Positions 42,485 through 52,888 are shown, counted from the first letter of the stretch. The stretch: 64,000 bases of DNA from Kordiimonas sp. SCSIO 12610 (GCF_024398015.1 NZ_CP073747.1:2180501-2244500); one strand, 5' to 3'. Notes: a model not told the origin generated them from the sequence alone. A program made the numbers and translations.

Positions 42485-44083
42485 TTATATTGGTAACACG
42501 TCAGGCTTTGCCCGACGTAACCAGCTTGAAAGAATTAGGCGCGTTAAAACAACAGCCGTGAACATTGAGGTCAAAATCCCGATCGCGAGCGTTACCGCGA
42601 AGCCCTGAACGGGGCCAGAGCCCAAAAGGTAAAGAATTGCCGCCGCAATAAAGGTCGTAATATTAGCGTCCATAATGGTAGAAAATGCCTGTCCATAACC
42701 CTCTTCCATCGCGCGGAATGGGTTTCGACCAGCACGCTGTTCTTCCCTTATACGTTCAAAGATCAAAACGTTCGCGTCAACCGCCATACCAATCGTCAGA
42801 ACAATCCCGGCGATACCCGGAAGGGTGAGCGTTGCCTGAAACAAGCTCAGTGCGCCTGTAATTAAAACTAGATTTGTTATCAGCGCCACATTGGCAGCAA
42901 GACCAAACTTACCGTAACTCAGGATCATATAAATGATTACCGCAACAAAACCGATAGCTGCGGCCAACTCTCCAGCGGCGACAGAATCAGCACCTAAATC
43001 AGCGCTTACTGCTCCATATGAAGCGACCGTCAACTTTACAGGCAAAGCGCCAGATTTCAGGAGTGTTGCCAATTCTGTTGCATCAGCAGTAGTTCCCATA
43101 TTGGTTATTTGACCGGAACCACCAAGAATTGGACTAATAATTCGCGGTGCGCTGATAATGATTTCATCAAGTACAATCGCAAATGGGCGACCAACGTTAT
43201 CACGGGTAAAATCACCAAAGGCTTTAGACGCACGCGTATTAAAGGTAAAGGACACCGAAGGCTGTCCTCTTTCATCAAATGCAGGCTTGGCATCGAGTAA
43301 ATCTTCACCAGAAATCAGTGGTCGTTTGTTAACCACCATTTGTCCGCCTTCCTTCAAAGGATAAATCGCTTGTCGTGATCGAACCCGGCCTTTGGCAACA
43401 TCTTCAGGTGAGACATTCAAATCAACCTCATGAAACCCAAGCTTTGCCGTTTTATTAATTATAGGAAGATATTTCTCCGGATCATTAGCTCCCGGTATCT
43501 GAAGAATGAACCTGTCAGCGCCCTCAGCCTGAAGTGTAATTTCTTTTACCCCGTCCGGGTCCACGCGCTTTCTTATCACTTCCATTGAGCGTGCGATCGC
43601 TTCCTGCTGCTGCTTGCGAATTCCCTGCTCTGTCAGTGTTAGGCGGAACTGCGTTTCATCGCGCTCTAGGGTAAATTCCTGAATATTTCCCGCCGCAAGC
43701 GGGTTTACGCCGCTTGGCTCCGTGATGGCTTTAAGCTCGGTCTGAGCCAGTTCGATCATATCAGGACTGGTCACTTCAAAAACAACTGAATTGCCATCAT
43801 TTCTGATATTTCTAAAGTTTAGGCCACGGACCTCACGGCGGATACCATTTATTTGGTCGACCAAATTATTTAACCGTGCTTCAATAACCTCTGAGGTTTC
43901 GGCTTCGATTAACATGTGAAGGCCACCCCTAAGGTCAAGCCCAAGACTTAAGGACTGGCTCGGCAGGAAACCCGGTAAATTATTGCGCTGTTCTTCGCTT
44001 AAAAAGTTTGGCATCGCAGTTAATATGCCCATCAGGCATACGAACGCGACCATCAATTTTTTCCATGTTGGGAAGTTTAACAT
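42485..44083 (-). CDS. secD: Protein translocase subunit SecD
   Basis: 532 residues, normal size. Motifs are LGLDLRGGLHMLIEAET after helix 1, the P1 periplasmic head, and TLPGIAGIVLTIGMAVDANV with VLIFERIREE in the membrane part. It is the partner of SecF, and yajC is directly upstream. AAGGGGAA precedes the start. Confidence 0.97.
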   Translation of the reverse strand: MLNFPTWKKLMVAFVCLMGILTAMPNFLSEEQRNNLPGFLPSQSLSLGLDLRGGLHMLIEAETSEVIEARLNNLVDQINGIRREVRGLNFRNIRNDGNSVVFEVTSPDMIELAQTELKAITEPSGVNPLAAGNIQEFTLERDETQFRLTLTEQGIRKQQQEAIARSMEVIRKRVDPDGVKEITLQAEGADRFILQIPGANDPEKYLPIINKTAKLGFHEVDLNVSPEDVAKGRVRSRQAIYPLKEGGQMVVNKRPLISGEDLLDAKPAFDERGQPSVSFTFNTRASKAFGDFTRDNVGRPFAIVLDEIIISAPRIISPILGGSGQITNMGTTADATELATLLKSGALPVKLTVASYGAVSADLGADSVAAGELAAAIGFVAVIIYMILSYGKFGLAANVALITNLVLITGALSLFQATLTLPGIAGIVLTIGMAVDANVLIFERIREEQRAGRNPFRAMEEGYGQAFSTIMDANITTFIAAAILYLLGSGPVQGFAVTLAIGILTSMFTAVVLTRLILSSWLRRAKPDVLPI

Positions 44084-44172
44084 GCCATTCCCCTTACATA
44101 AGGTCCCTGCGGACTAAAATACTGAAACACAAATGCCGCACTAACGAAACGCGGCACAGGATACATTTGAGA

Positions 44173-44517
44173 TTACTTGCTATCGTCAGCTTTCACTGGT
44201 TCGCCTTTGACACGAACATCAGAAAGCATACTTTTAATCACTTTCACGCGTACGCCTTCAGCAATATCAATCTCAAGCTCATTACTGTCTTCTTTTACCT
44301 TGGCAACTTTACCAACAAGGCCACCGTTTGTAACAACCGTATCACCGCGGCGAACATTGTTTACCATTTCGCGGTGTTCTTTCATTTTCTTTGATTGCGG
44401 GCGAATGATCAAAAACCAGAAAACAACAACGATCAAAACGATCGGCAAGAAATCAATAAGTCCGCCACCTGCTGGTGCTGCGCCTGCTGCTTGTGCATAA
44501 ACTGGTGAAGAAAACAT
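44173..44517 (-). CDS. yajC: Sec accessory protein YajC
   Basis: 114 residues from ATG 44517 (AAGGAT upstream). A short periplasmic head is followed by one membrane helix (about 19-39; IVLIVVVFWFLIIRPQSKKM), then HREMVNNVRRGDTVVTNGGL, VGKVAKVKED. It binds SecDF. It heads the yajC-secD-secF-Mth938 operon. Confidence 0.94.
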   Translation of the reverse strand: MFSSPVYAQAAGAAPAGGGLIDFLPIVLIVVVFWFLIIRPQSKKMKEHREMVNNVRRGDTVVTNGGLVGKVAKVKEDSNELEIDIAEGVRVKVIKSMLSDVRVKGEPVKADDSK

Positions 44518-44718
44518 AATCGTCAAATCCTTATCATTCTTAGTGGCGCAAAATGTAAAACCTTTGCGCATATAAATTCATTGCCGGGACTATAGCTCTA
44601 TTGCTTCCAAATGCAACAAAGCATAGTGAAATTCTGATGCAACAGCACTTAAAAGCCGCGGCTTAGATTTTTCAGGCATTGAACAAACATCCATGCTAGA
44701 AACCTAAATAGGAAACAT

Positions 44719-45621
44719 ATGAAGAGCTTACAAGTGAACGATATGGATGAAAATTTAGTCAAAACCCTTGAACGTATTGCCGCAAGCCTTGAAAAAGTTG
44801 CAGAAAACCAAGCTCAACGCTCTCTTACCACGCCCGCTCCTATGCCTCAAAGTTCATCAAATTGCTTTGTTTTTGATGCTACAGAAAACAGCCTTTTACC
44901 AATAGAGCGGCTGGCATGCCCTGATCTATCGCTATTGAAGGGAATTGACCGCGCGCGGGAAACATTATTCGCGAATACAAAACGATTCGCAGAAGGCTTT
45001 AACGCCAATAATGCCCTTTTATGGGGCGCACGCGGTATGGGGAAAAGTACCCTTGTCAAATCCATCTTCAAAGACCTTGTGAATTCAGGAAACTCTGACC
45101 TTAAGCTTGTTGAAATTCACCGCGAAGATATTATCCGCCTTCCAAGTTTGCTCAATATGATCAAGTCTGCGGAGGGTTATTATATCGTTTTCTGCGATGA
45201 TCTTTCTTTCAATCGGCCTGACCGTGACTTTAAAGCCCTGAAATCTGTCTTGGAGGGAGGATTAGAAGGCCGCCCAGAAAACGTTATTTTTTACGCAACA
45301 TCAAACCGAAGGCACTTATTACCGCGTGCAATGATGGATCAGGAAAGCGCAACAGGCATCAACCCCAATGAGGCAATGGACGAAGTCATCGCGCTTTCTG
45401 ACCGATTTGGTTTGTGGTTAGGCTTTCACCCATGTGACCAAGCCGAATATCTGAGCATGATCGATGGCTATTTCGGCGCTTTCAATATCCAAGCAGATCA
45501 GAGCGAATGGGAAGCAGAGGCCCTGGAATGGTCAAAGACTAGGGGATCAAGGTCTGGTCGAACCGCATGGCAGTTTTTCAATGATTATGCAGGGAAAAAA
45601 TCCTTAAAAATCAGCTTTTAA
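44719..45621 (+). CDS. DUF815 AAA+ ATPase
   Basis: 300 residues. Walker A is GARGMGKST (about 103-111), Walker B is YIVFCDDLSF (about 155-164), and sensor 1 is IFYATSNRRHLLPR. The DUF815 family is widespread and uncharacterised. It is convergent with the M23 gene and its 3' end overlaps it by 11 bases. It is divergent from yajC. The placement among sec and envelope genes is conserved in the class. Confidence 0.88.
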   Translation: MKSLQVNDMDENLVKTLERIAASLEKVAENQAQRSLTTPAPMPQSSSNCFVFDATENSLLPIERLACPDLSLLKGIDRARETLFANTKRFAEGFNANNALLWGARGMGKSTLVKSIFKDLVNSGNSDLKLVEIHREDIIRLPSLLNMIKSAEGYYIVFCDDLSFNRPDRDFKALKSVLEGGLEGRPENVIFYATSNRRHLLPRAMMDQESATGINPNEAMDEVIALSDRFGLWLGFHPCDQAEYLSMIDGYFGAFNIQADQSEWEAEALEWSKTRGSRSGRTAWQFFNDYAGKKSLKISF

Positions 45622-46708
45622 ACTGATTTTCCTGATGCATCACATTTGCACTACGGCGCGATAAATACTGAAGGGGGTCAAGCGCCCTTCTACCCTTTCT
45701 GATTTCAAAATGAAGTTGTGGACGTTTCACGCCGCCTGTCGCACCAACGCGGGCGATAACCTGCCCTTCTTTGATTTTGTCGCCCGCACGTACCAACAAT
45801 CGTTCATTGTGTGCATACGCCGTTACCCACCCGCCACTATGCTTTATCAAAAGCAGGTTCCCGTACCCTTCAAGCGCGTTAGATGCATAGGCAACAACGC
45901 CGTCTTCCGCTGCACGAACAGGTGTTCCCTGACGGGCTAAAATATTGATCCCATCATTATGTAACCCCCCTTGCTTCGGGCCAAAACGAGAAGCCAATTG
46001 ACCCTCTACAGGCCAGGTAAAACGGTTAATTGTTTTTCTTGGGGGTTGGGCAACGCGTGTTACCCGTTCCTTTGGTGGTTGGCTATTGGGTTGAACGCTT
46101 GGCCTTGGTGAAGGCGTTCTTGATGGAACTGCTGACCTCACAACTTGCCTCGAACTATTTTGCGCAACCTTTACGGTTTGTCTTGCCGCAGTTTCAATCT
46201 GTCCCGGCAGCCGCAAGCTTTGCCCAACCGCAAGGGTGAAAGGAGCCCGAATATTATTCAATGCCATCAGCCGATCAACACGGACATTATATTTTCTTGA
46301 AATACTATAGCCGGTTTCACCGCGCTGAACGATATGACGGGTAAGGGATGGCAGAGCCAGCACTTGTCCAACCTGAAGGGCATACGGTGGGCGAATGCCA
46401 TTCGCTTGTATGATGTCGCGAACAGGGACACCATAACGGCGTGAAAGAGCATAAAGCGTATCACCGCGTTCCACGACCGCGCTTCCGCCAGCAGAATTTA
46501 AAGCCTTTGCCTGATCAGCGGCGCGGGACCGCGCAGGCTTACGATTAGGATATGGAACCGGAACCGGCGCATTTCGGATATCATATACGGGTTTGATATC
46601 CGCAGGCGCTACATATCCGCTCCCCCCACAAGCACTTAGGGCCAGCAATCCTATAACTGCGGTAAAATATAAGCTTTTCCGGTTTCTGACGCTTTCAGCT
46701 TTCTTCAT
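45611..46708 (-). CDS. LysM/M23 lipoprotein (NlpD/DipM-like)
   Basis: 365 residues. The lipoprotein signal ends LLALSACGG. Two LysM repeats lie near 80-125 (VVERGDTLYALSRRYGVPVR) and 130-172 (IVQRGETGYSISRKYNVRVD), followed by a Pro/Ser/Arg linker and a C-terminal M23 domain: LHNDGINILARQGTPVRA and RPQLHFEIRKGRRALDP. The first zinc His motif H-x-x-x-D is LHNDGIN, slightly unlike the typical HxGxD (HNDGIN), and the HLHFE motif reads QLHFE, so catalysis may be weakened as in NlpD-type activators. It is the last gene of the long operon. No clear ribosome site. Confidence 0.88.
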   Translation of the reverse strand: MKKAESVRNRKSLYFTAVIGLLALSACGGSGYVAPADIKPVYDIRNAPVPVPYPNRKPARSRAADQAKALNSAGGSAVVERGDTLYALSRRYGVPVRDIIQANGIRPPYALQVGQVLALPSLTRHIVQRGETGYSISRKYNVRVDRLMALNNIRAPFTLAVGQSLRLPGQIETAARQTVKVAQNSSRQVVRSAVPSRTPSPRPSVQPNSQPPKERVTRVAQPPRKTINRFTWPVEGQLASRFGPKQGGLHNDGINILARQGTPVRAAEDGVVAYASNALEGYGNLLLIKHSGGWVTAYAHNERLLVRAGDKIKEGQVIARVGATGGVKRPQLHFEIRKGRRALDPLQYLSRRSANVMHQENQFKS

Positions 46709-46770
46709 AAAATAGAAGATAACCAACAATTTAACTGTCAGCAAGATAGTGAATTAAATTGGCCACTATT

Positions 46771-47553
46771 CTAATCGAAAGACATATCAATTTTATCAAC
46801 AAGCTTTTCGCGCGTCTGATGATGCGTCAGATCGAGATGAAGCGGCGTAACCGAAATCCATTTTTCACGAACTGTTTTGATGTCCGTTTCATGGCCGGGT
46901 AATCCAACCTCACGGCCAAGACCAAACCAGAAATATTTGAAGCCCCGCGGGTCAACGCGTTCTTCAATATTGTTTCCAACCATCTCACGGCGGCCTTGTT
47001 CGGTAACCTTGATACCTTTGATTTCATCGGGGACAAAAGCCGGAAAGTTTACATTAACCAGCACATCCTTGTCCCAACCTTCCTGAATTAGCTTTTCAAG
47101 AACAATTGGGGCAAACTTCTCTGCTGTTTCCCATTTGGTGCGCTGTTCAGGGCGAATACACAAGCTGAGTGCGATTGATGGAATACCTGCAAGCGTTCCC
47201 TCCATCGCAACCGATACTGTCCCTGAATATGTAATATCTTCCGCCAGATTTCCTCCGCGGTTAATACCGGACAGGATCAACGTTGGCAGATTATCCTTCA
47301 TAATATGATTAACGGCCATCATAACACAATCGGTCGGAGTGCCCGAAACTGCCCAGCGTTTTTCACCAACCTCACGGACACGAAGTGGCTTCGTAAGCGT
47401 AAGCGAATGGCCTGCACCAGATTGCTCTTCTTCTGGTGCAATCACCCAAACATCGTCACTGAGTTCACGGGCAATACGTTCAAGCACCTGAATACCGGGT
47501 GCATGGATGCCGTCATCGTTGGAAATCAAAATTCGCGCTGTCGAAATCGCCAT
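46771..47553 (-). CDS. surE: 5'/3'-nucleotidase SurE
   Basis: 260 residues. The metal site is ILISNDDGIHAPGIQVLERI, with SGTVSVAMEGTLAGIPSIAL and SLTLTKPLRV. SurE removes phosphate from nucleoside monophosphates and polyphosphate. It starts 6 bases after the serS stop. The usual pcm (isoaspartyl methyltransferase) between surE and the lysM/M23 gene is absent. Confidence 0.95.
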   Translation of the reverse strand: MAISTARILISNDDGIHAPGIQVLERIARELSDDVWVIAPEEEQSGAGHSLTLTKPLRVREVGEKRWAVSGTPTDCVMMAVNHIMKDNLPTLILSGINRGGNLAEDITYSGTVSVAMEGTLAGIPSIALSLCIRPEQRTKWETAEKFAPIVLEKLIQEGWDKDVLVNVNFPAFVPDEIKGIKVTEQGRREMVGNNIEERVDPRGFKYFWFGLGREVGLPGHETDIKTVREKWISVTPLHLDLTHHQTREKLVDKIDMSFD

Positions 47554-47559
47554 TATTAT

Positions 47560-48837
47560 TTACTCACTAATTACTTCAATACCGCCCATATATGGCTGTA
47601 AGGCATCAGGAACACGGATCGAACCGTCAGCTTGCTGATAATTTTCCATAACAGCGATCAACGTGCGACCAACCGCCAGGCCAGACCCATTAAGGGTATG
47701 CACAAATCTTGTCTGCTTTTCCCCTTTCGGGCGGCAACGGGTTTTCATCCGGCGCGCCTGAAAATCACCGCAAACACTACAGCTTGAAATTTCACGGAAA
47801 CGTCCCTGCCCCGGCAGCCATACCTCAATGTCATAGGTACGGCGTGCACCAAAGCCAATATCGCCAGTACAAAGCTTGACTGTTCTAAAGGCAATGCCAA
47901 GGCGTTTCAGGATTTCCTCTGCGCAGCCAGTCATCCGCTCCAATTCTTCCTCAGATTGTTCTGGCGTCGTAATAGAGACCATCTCAACCTTTTCAAACTG
48001 ATGCTGACGGATCATTCCGCGTGTGTCACGGCCAGCAGAGCCAGCTTCAGAGCGGAAACACTGAGAATGCGCGGCATAGCGAATTGGCAAATCGGCCTCA
48101 TCCAGAATTTCACCACTGTGCAGGTTCGTCAGCGTTACCTCGGCCGTCGGGATCAGCCAATGTTCACCAGTCGTTTTGAAAGAATCTTCCGCAAACTTTG
48201 GTAATTGCCCTGTGCCATACATGGCTTCATCACGCACAAGTGCTGGCGTTAGAACCTCTGTGTATCCATGCTCGCGGGTATGAAGATCAAGCATAAATTG
48301 ACCCAGCGCTCGCTCAAGCCGTGCGATACCACCGCTTAAGACAACAAAACGGGATCCCGCAAGTTTAGCACCACGCTCAAAATCCATCTGCCCCAACGCT
48401 TCACCAAGTTCAAAATGCTCCTTGGCGTCAAAATCGAAGGCTTTCGGTGCGCCCCATGTTCTGACTTCGATATTATCGTCTTCGTCAGCACCGTCAGGAA
48501 CATCATCATAAACCATATTAGGCAAGCTCATGAGAATGTTTGTCAATTTCTCACCGAGTTCACGCTCTTGTTCCGCAAAATCAGCAAGTTTATCCTTCAG
48601 GTCAGCAACTTCCGCCATCAAGGCTTGGGCTTCTTCCTCGTTACCCTGTGATTTCGCTTTTCCGATAAGCTTGGATGCTTCATTCCGGCGTGCCTGAGCT
48701 TCTTGCGCCTCAGTTGATTTAGAACGATGTTCACGGTCCAAAGCCAAAATTTCCTGCGCCATTGCATCAGCGCCGCGGCGCTTAAGCGCCATATCGAAAA
48801 CATCCGGATTTTCACGGATAAACTTAAGGTCAAACAT
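47560..48837 (-). CDS. serS: Seryl-tRNA synthetase
   Basis: 425 residues from ATG 48837, preceded by AGGATC. The N-terminal coiled-coil arm (about 30-110) grips the tRNA-Ser. Class II motifs are in [33 protein letters not shown], and [15 protein letters not shown]. Part of the tat-serS-surE operon. Confidence 0.97.
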   Translation of the reverse strand: MFDLKFIRENPDVFDMALKRRGADAMAQEILALDREHRSKSTEAQEAQARRNEASKLIGKAKSQGNEEEAQALMAEVADLKDKLADFAEQERELGEKLTNILMSLPNMVYDDVPDGADEDDNIEVRTWGAPKAFDFDAKEHFELGEALGQMDFERGAKLAGSRFVVLSGGIARLERALGQFMLDLHTREHGYTEVLTPALVRDEAMYGTGQLPKFAEDSFKTTGEHWLIPTAEVTLTNLHSGEILDEADLPIRYAAHSQCFRSEAGSAGRDTRGMIRQHQFEKVEMVSITTPEQSEEELERMTGCAEEILKRLGIAFRTVKLCTGDIGFGARRTYDIEVWLPGQGRFREISSCSVCGDFQARRMKTRCRPKGEKQTRFVHTLNGSGLAVGRTLIAVMENYQQADGSIRVPDALQPYMGGIEVISE

Positions 48838-48887
48838 AATCTGATCCTGATAAATTAATTCTAAGCACACGCCGATTAAATATCGGC

Positions 48888-49724
48888 TTATTCAGCTTCA
48901 AGCTCTTCCTGTCGTTTCTTTTCAAATGTTTGAATAAGAAGAATGGACACCTCATATAACAGGAGGATGGGAATGCCAAGTGCGATCTGACTAACCGGGT
49001 CTGGCGGAGTTAAAAATGCGGCAGCAGCAAACGTCAGAACAATCGCATACCTACGTTTATCGCGCAGGCCATTTGCCGTTAATATTCCTGCGCGGCCAAG
49101 CAATGTAAGCGCAACAGGCAAGAGAAATGCCAAACCAAAACCAAAAATCATCTGCATGATGAGCGACAGATATTCATTGATCTTTGCTTCTGCGACAATA
49201 TCAATCGCGCCTGCCTGTCCCACTTGTTCGAAACTTAGCAAAAATTCCCAAGCCCACGGAATGACGAGAAAATACGCGAGGCAGGCCCCCGTAGTGAACA
49301 ACATCGGCGTTGCGATTAAAAATGGCAGAAAGGCCCGTTGCTCGTTCTTATAAAGCCCGGGCGCAACAAATTTCCATATCTGCACCGCCAATAGCGGGAA
49401 AGTTACGATAAACGCTGCATAAAGCGAAACCTTGATACGAACGACAAAGGGTTCCATCAGGCCCGTAAAGATCATCCGCGCTTGCTCGTTACCTTCCTGC
49501 GCATTCATATAGGGGGCTGCAAGAACATTAAAAATAATGTCAGAGAAATAAAGTGCGATACCGAAAGTAACCAGCATACCAAGCATAACTTTGATCAGTC
49601 TTGATCTAAGTTCGGTCAAATGCTCCAAAAGCGGCGCACGGCTTGCCTCTACTTCATCAAGGTCTTCATCATCATCGATAATATCAGGGGCCTTAATCGT
49701 ATCCTCTTGATCAGTTGGAAGCAT
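48888..49724 (-). CDS. tatC: Twin-arginine translocase subunit TatC
   Basis: 278 residues from ATG 49724, which follows GGAGG by 5 bases; starts at 49727 or 49736 would overlap tatB further. An acidic head (about 1-30) precedes six membrane helices. Family motifs are [29 protein letters not shown] and [20 protein letters not shown]. It is the receptor for folded proteins with RR signals. It overlaps the end of tatB by 14 bases. Confidence 0.96.
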   Translation of the reverse strand: MLPTDQEDTIKAPDIIDDDEDLDEVEASRAPLLEHLTELRSRLIKVMLGMLVTFGIALYFSDIIFNVLAAPYMNAQEGNEQARMIFTGLMEPFVVRIKVSLYAAFIVTFPLLAVQIWKFVAPGLYKNEQRAFLPFLIATPMLFTTGACLAYFLVIPWAWEFLLSFEQVGQAGAIDIVAEAKINEYLSLIMQMIFGFGLAFLLPVALTLLGRAGILTANGLRDKRRYAIVLTFAAAAFLTPPDPVSQIALGIPILLLYEVSILLIQTFEKKRQEELEAE

Positions 49725-50091
49725 CATTGCCTCCATTACTCGAAGTCTTGTCTGATTCTTTTGGGGGCACCGCGTCCGGCTTAGCTGTGTCTGATTTCTG
49801 CTGCTCTGCCATTTCTGACGCACGATTACCCATGATGTGGTTGGTAATATCTTCTGCTGTCATTTCAGGCGTTATGCCTTCTTGTTTCTTCAAGTCATGA
49901 AACGGATCGACTTCGCGCTCAACCTCGTCAGCAAGTGTTTCGACACCTGCGCGAAACTCAGCAGCCATATCGCGTGCCTTGCGTACAAACCCACCAACAG
50001 TTTTCAGCAAACGCGGCAAATCTTTTGGCCCGACAACAATAAGGGCCACAATCGCAATGATGAAAAGCTCCATAGCCCCGATATCAAACAT
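49711..50091 (-). CDS. tatB: Twin-arginine translocase subunit TatB
   Basis: 126 residues. One N-terminal helix in MFDIGAMELFIIAIVALIVV, then the GPKDLPRLLKTVG hinge and an amphipathic helix (about 35-60). The tail is acidic and Asn/Asp rich. It forms the receptor complex with TatC. AGGAAG precedes the start. Confidence 0.95.
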   Translation of the reverse strand: MFDIGAMELFIIAIVALIVVGPKDLPRLLKTVGGFVRKARDMAAEFRAGVETLADEVEREVDPFHDLKKQEGITPEMTAEDITNHIMGNRASEMAEQQKSDTAKPDAVPPKESDKTSSNGGNDASN

Positions 50092-50123
50092 GAAACCGGC
50101 TTCCTATTTCTGAGAATAAACGA

Positions 50124-50366
50124 TTATGCGTCAGATTTTTCAGAAGACTTTTCTTCTGATTTCACAACTTCGCCGTCAATTGTAGAATTGTTGCTGAGGT
50201 TCTTCGGTTCGTCAGAAAGCTCTTCCGCGCCTTCCTTCATACCTTTTCTGAAGCTTGTAATTCCCTTTGCAACATCCCCCATAAGGTGGGAAATTTTACC
50301 GCGTCCAAACAACAGGATTACCAAAACAGCAACAATAATAATTTGCCAAGGTCCAATACCGCCCAT
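50124..50366 (-). CDS. tatA: Twin-arginine translocase subunit TatA
   Basis: 80 residues. The helix [20 protein letters not shown] is followed by [20 protein letters not shown] and an acidic tail, the TatA pattern (Gly-Arg-Gly-Lys hinge, amphipathic helix). It is the pore-forming subunit. AAGGAG precedes the start. Confidence 0.95.
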   Translation of the reverse strand: MGGIGPWQIIIVAVLVILLFGRGKISHLMGDVAKGITSFRKGMKEGAEELSDEPKNLSNNSTIDGEVVKSEEKSSEKSDA

Positions 50367-50500
50367 GTCTTCAACTCCTTCAATTCGGACATTCTGCTCC
50401 CCACATCAGGGAGGCATCAATCGACCAAATATGTGTCTCTATATATAGATGTTCTCTAATCTATCAATATTACAGCGTTATAAATTGACAAATATGTGAT

Positions 50501-51376
50501 TTATTCGCCGCCAAGCAACAATTCCTGCTGGCCACCTATAGTATCAGTTTCCCCAAAATCATCTGCTGCTTTTTCGGCGTCGATTGCTTCTCGTTCCGAA
50601 AGCGCGATTGCTTCCTCAAGGTCAATCTGATCACTATTTTCGTCTGTATCAGATTTAAATGTCATTTCCATTTTATCAAGCGCAACATCAACACTGTCCA
50701 ACAGACCAGATGCCTTCAGTTCTTTAACACCAGGAAGGTCTTTTGTGCTTTCAATTCCGAAATGGATCAGAAATTCATCAGTTGTCCCATAGGTAACAGG
50801 CCGACCGGGCGTTTGCCGCCTACCTTTAACCTTAATCCAGCCAACTTCCATCAACACATCGAGCGTACCTTTGGATATGGTCACACCGCGGATTTCTTCG
50901 ATTTCTGTGCGGGTAACGGGCTGATGATAGGCAATAATCGCAAGGGTTTCAGTCCCCGCCTTTGATAATTTTCGGGTTTCATCCACATCCTTGCGAAGCA
51001 GAAAAGCCAAATCATCGGCAGTTCGGAACATATATTTACCTGCAACCTTCACAAGCCGGAACCCACGGGTTTTATAGCGTTCCGTCAGTGCCAAGATATG
51101 TTTGTCGATTTCAATACCATCAGGAACACGCTCTGCGACCTCTGCGATAGACAAAGGCGTATCGCTCGCAAACAAAATGGCTTCAATCATACGTTCATGT
51201 TCAAGATCACGCGGTTCAATCATGTTTGAAGGCTCACCGCCCTCTAGATCAGTAACTTCGTCGTCCCCAACTTGTTTCGCAACATCAGCCTTGTCAGTAG
51301 TTTCATCAAATTGTGCGTTTTCGTTTTCCACACCCTTGATCCCGTCCATTTGGTCAATCGTATTATTGTTATGCAT
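50501..51376 (-). CDS. scpB: Segregation and condensation protein ScpB
   Basis: 291 residues. The winged-helix core (about 60-215) has RMIEAILFASDTPLSIAEVA, LAIIAYHQPVTRTEIEEIRG and the second wing VKGRRQTPGRPVTYGTTDEF. Acidic extensions lie on both ends. It binds ScpA-kleisin in the SMC condensin complex. Its start lies 28 bases after the scpA stop, without a clear ribosome site. Confidence 0.95.
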   Translation of the reverse strand: MHNNNTIDQMDGIKGVENENAQFDETTDKADVAKQVGDDEVTDLEGGEPSNMIEPRDLEHERMIEAILFASDTPLSIAEVAERVPDGIEIDKHILALTERYKTRGFRLVKVAGKYMFRTADDLAFLLRKDVDETRKLSKAGTETLAIIAYHQPVTRTEIEEIRGVTISKGTLDVLMEVGWIKVKGRRQTPGRPVTYGTTDEFLIHFGIESTKDLPGVKELKASGLLDSVDVALDKMEMTFKSDTDENSDQIDLEEAIALSEREAIDAEKAADDFGETDTIGGQQELLLGGE

Positions 51377-51404
51377 TATTCTATTATTATTTTAGTTTTA
51401 TTCG

Positions 51405-52202
51405 TTAGTCCGTCCGATCTGAACCAGATTTACCACGAAGATAAATAGGTCCAAACGTCTCCATTTGTCTTAATTCTGCCTGTCCTTGACGCGCTAGTTC
51501 AAGGCTGGCTGCAAACATGCTTGCAAGCGCTGATTTCCGCAAGCCCTTATCTTTCAGCCCATCAGGCAGGAAATTCGATAACTGCCCCCATGTAAACTGA
51601 TCCCCTATTAAGCCCGAAAGCCGCTCTAATGCGTCTTCAAGCGCATACACGGGGCGCCGCTCAATTTTAATTTCGGTTATTGAATGCTTTTGTCGATTAT
51701 CTGCGTAGGCCCGCAAGAGTTCATAAAGTGTTGTATCATACTGTGCATGCTTCAGAACCTTAAGCCCCTCGGGCATACCGCGCGCGAACACATCGCGGCC
51801 CATTCGGTCCCGCCCCATAAGGCTGGCACCAGCATCGCGCATCGCTTCCAGGCGCTGAAGGCGCAATTGCAGTTTGAAGGCTAGTTCTTCTGCACTTGGT
51901 TCATCCCCTTCTTCCTCTTTCGGCAGAAGAAGACGGGATTTCAGGTAGGCAAGCCAGGCCGCCATAACCAGATAATCAGCCGCAAGTTCAAGACGTAACT
52001 TTTTCGCGGCTGCAACAAACTCAAGATATTGTTCAACCAGTTCAAGGATGGAAATTTGCGTAATATCAACCTTCTGCGCGCGCGCAAGCGTCAGCAATAC
52101 ATCTAGTGGCCCTTCAAAGCCCTCGATATGCAACACAAGCTGATCAGGATCAGATGTAACACCCTCAGGGCGAACCGGGTCGATATCTTCTTCAAATTCC
52201 AT
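51405..52202 (-). CDS. scpA: Segregation and condensation protein ScpA
   Basis: 265 residues. The kleisin N-terminal part is LHIEGFEGPLDVLLTLARAQ, KVDITQISILELVEQYLEF, YLVMAAWLAYLKSRLLLP, and the C-terminal winged helix bridges SMC heads. It starts 9 bases after the site-2-protease-like gene. Confidence 0.95.
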   Translation of the reverse strand: MEFEEDIDPVRPEGVTSDPDQLVLHIEGFEGPLDVLLTLARAQKVDITQISILELVEQYLEFVAAAKKLRLELAADYLVMAAWLAYLKSRLLLPKEEEGDEPSAEELAFKLQLRLQRLEAMRDAGASLMGRDRMGRDVFARGMPEGLKVLKHAQYDTTLYELLRAYADNRQKHSITEIKIERRPVYALEDALERLSGLIGDQFTWGQLSNFLPDGLKDKGLRKSALASMFAASLELARQGQAELRQMETFGPIYLRGKSGSDRTD

Positions 52203-52211
52203 TTATCAATC

Positions 52212-52865
52212 TTATATCGGTACGTTTGCCAGAACTAAAATCAAATTTGATAAGAATTCAGAAGGCACGGTAATAATTTCTCTCGCGAACATAATAATCC
52301 CGATGATAATAAAAAAACCAAAGGGTGCAATAGACCTGTAACTTTGCAACATGTCATATGGCAAAAATTGTTCAACTACCTTTGATCCGTCTGTAGGTGG
52401 TATCGGAAGCAAAGAAAAAATAATGAATACGCAATTCAACAAAACACCAAAATACATGGCGTTAAGGATCCAATCCTGCCCAGTCGCACCAAAATAAACA
52501 GCTATTCTAAAAACATAGGCGCAGAATATCGCCATAACGAGGTTGCCAAAAACACCAGCCAGTGCAGCCAGTATATTATCCCGTTTCATGTTCTTAAAAC
52601 CATGGGTTTGAATATGAACAAGCTTGCCGTGACCAATTAAAAATGGAACACCGAGGAAAAAAATGATCAATGGAATTACAATGGTACCGGCGGGATCCAC
52701 ATGAGAGAGAGGGTTAAGCGACAGGCGCCCCGAGGCCCGCTGGCTCGTGTCGCCAAGCCAATGTGCGACATAGGCCTTAGCCGCTTCGCGCATTGTGACC
52801 GCAAGCAAAAACGGAAGTGCCATAATGCTGAGTTGGAATAGTTTTTCCTGAATAAATCCGCCCAC
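52212..52865 (-). CDS. Site-2-protease family protein with lost active site
   Basis: 217 residues with about six membrane helices. The fold is that of the M50/YwhC group: YVAHWLGDTSQRASGRLSLN, PLSHVDPAGTIVIPL, and the second metal motif SLLPIPPTDGSKVVEQ (Asp159). The catalytic HExxH, however, reads REAAK (Arg26-Glu27...Lys30); codons CGC and AAG were checked. Both zinc His are gone, so proteolysis is not expected. The start is GTG 52865. It sits between nagZ and scpA, where family members are often found. Confidence 0.8.
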   Translation of the reverse strand: MGGFIQEKLFQLSIMALPFLLAVTMREAAKAYVAHWLGDTSQRASGRLSLNPLSHVDPAGTIVIPLIIFFLGVPFLIGHGKLVHIQTHGFKNMKRDNILAALAGVFGNLVMAIFCAYVFRIAVYFGATGQDWILNAMYFGVLLNCVFIIFSLLPIPPTDGSKVVEQFLPYDMLQSYRSIAPFGFFIIIGIIMFAREIITVPSEFLSNLILVLANVPI

Positions 52866-52888
52866 TTATTTTTCTTTCATGCTATCGT

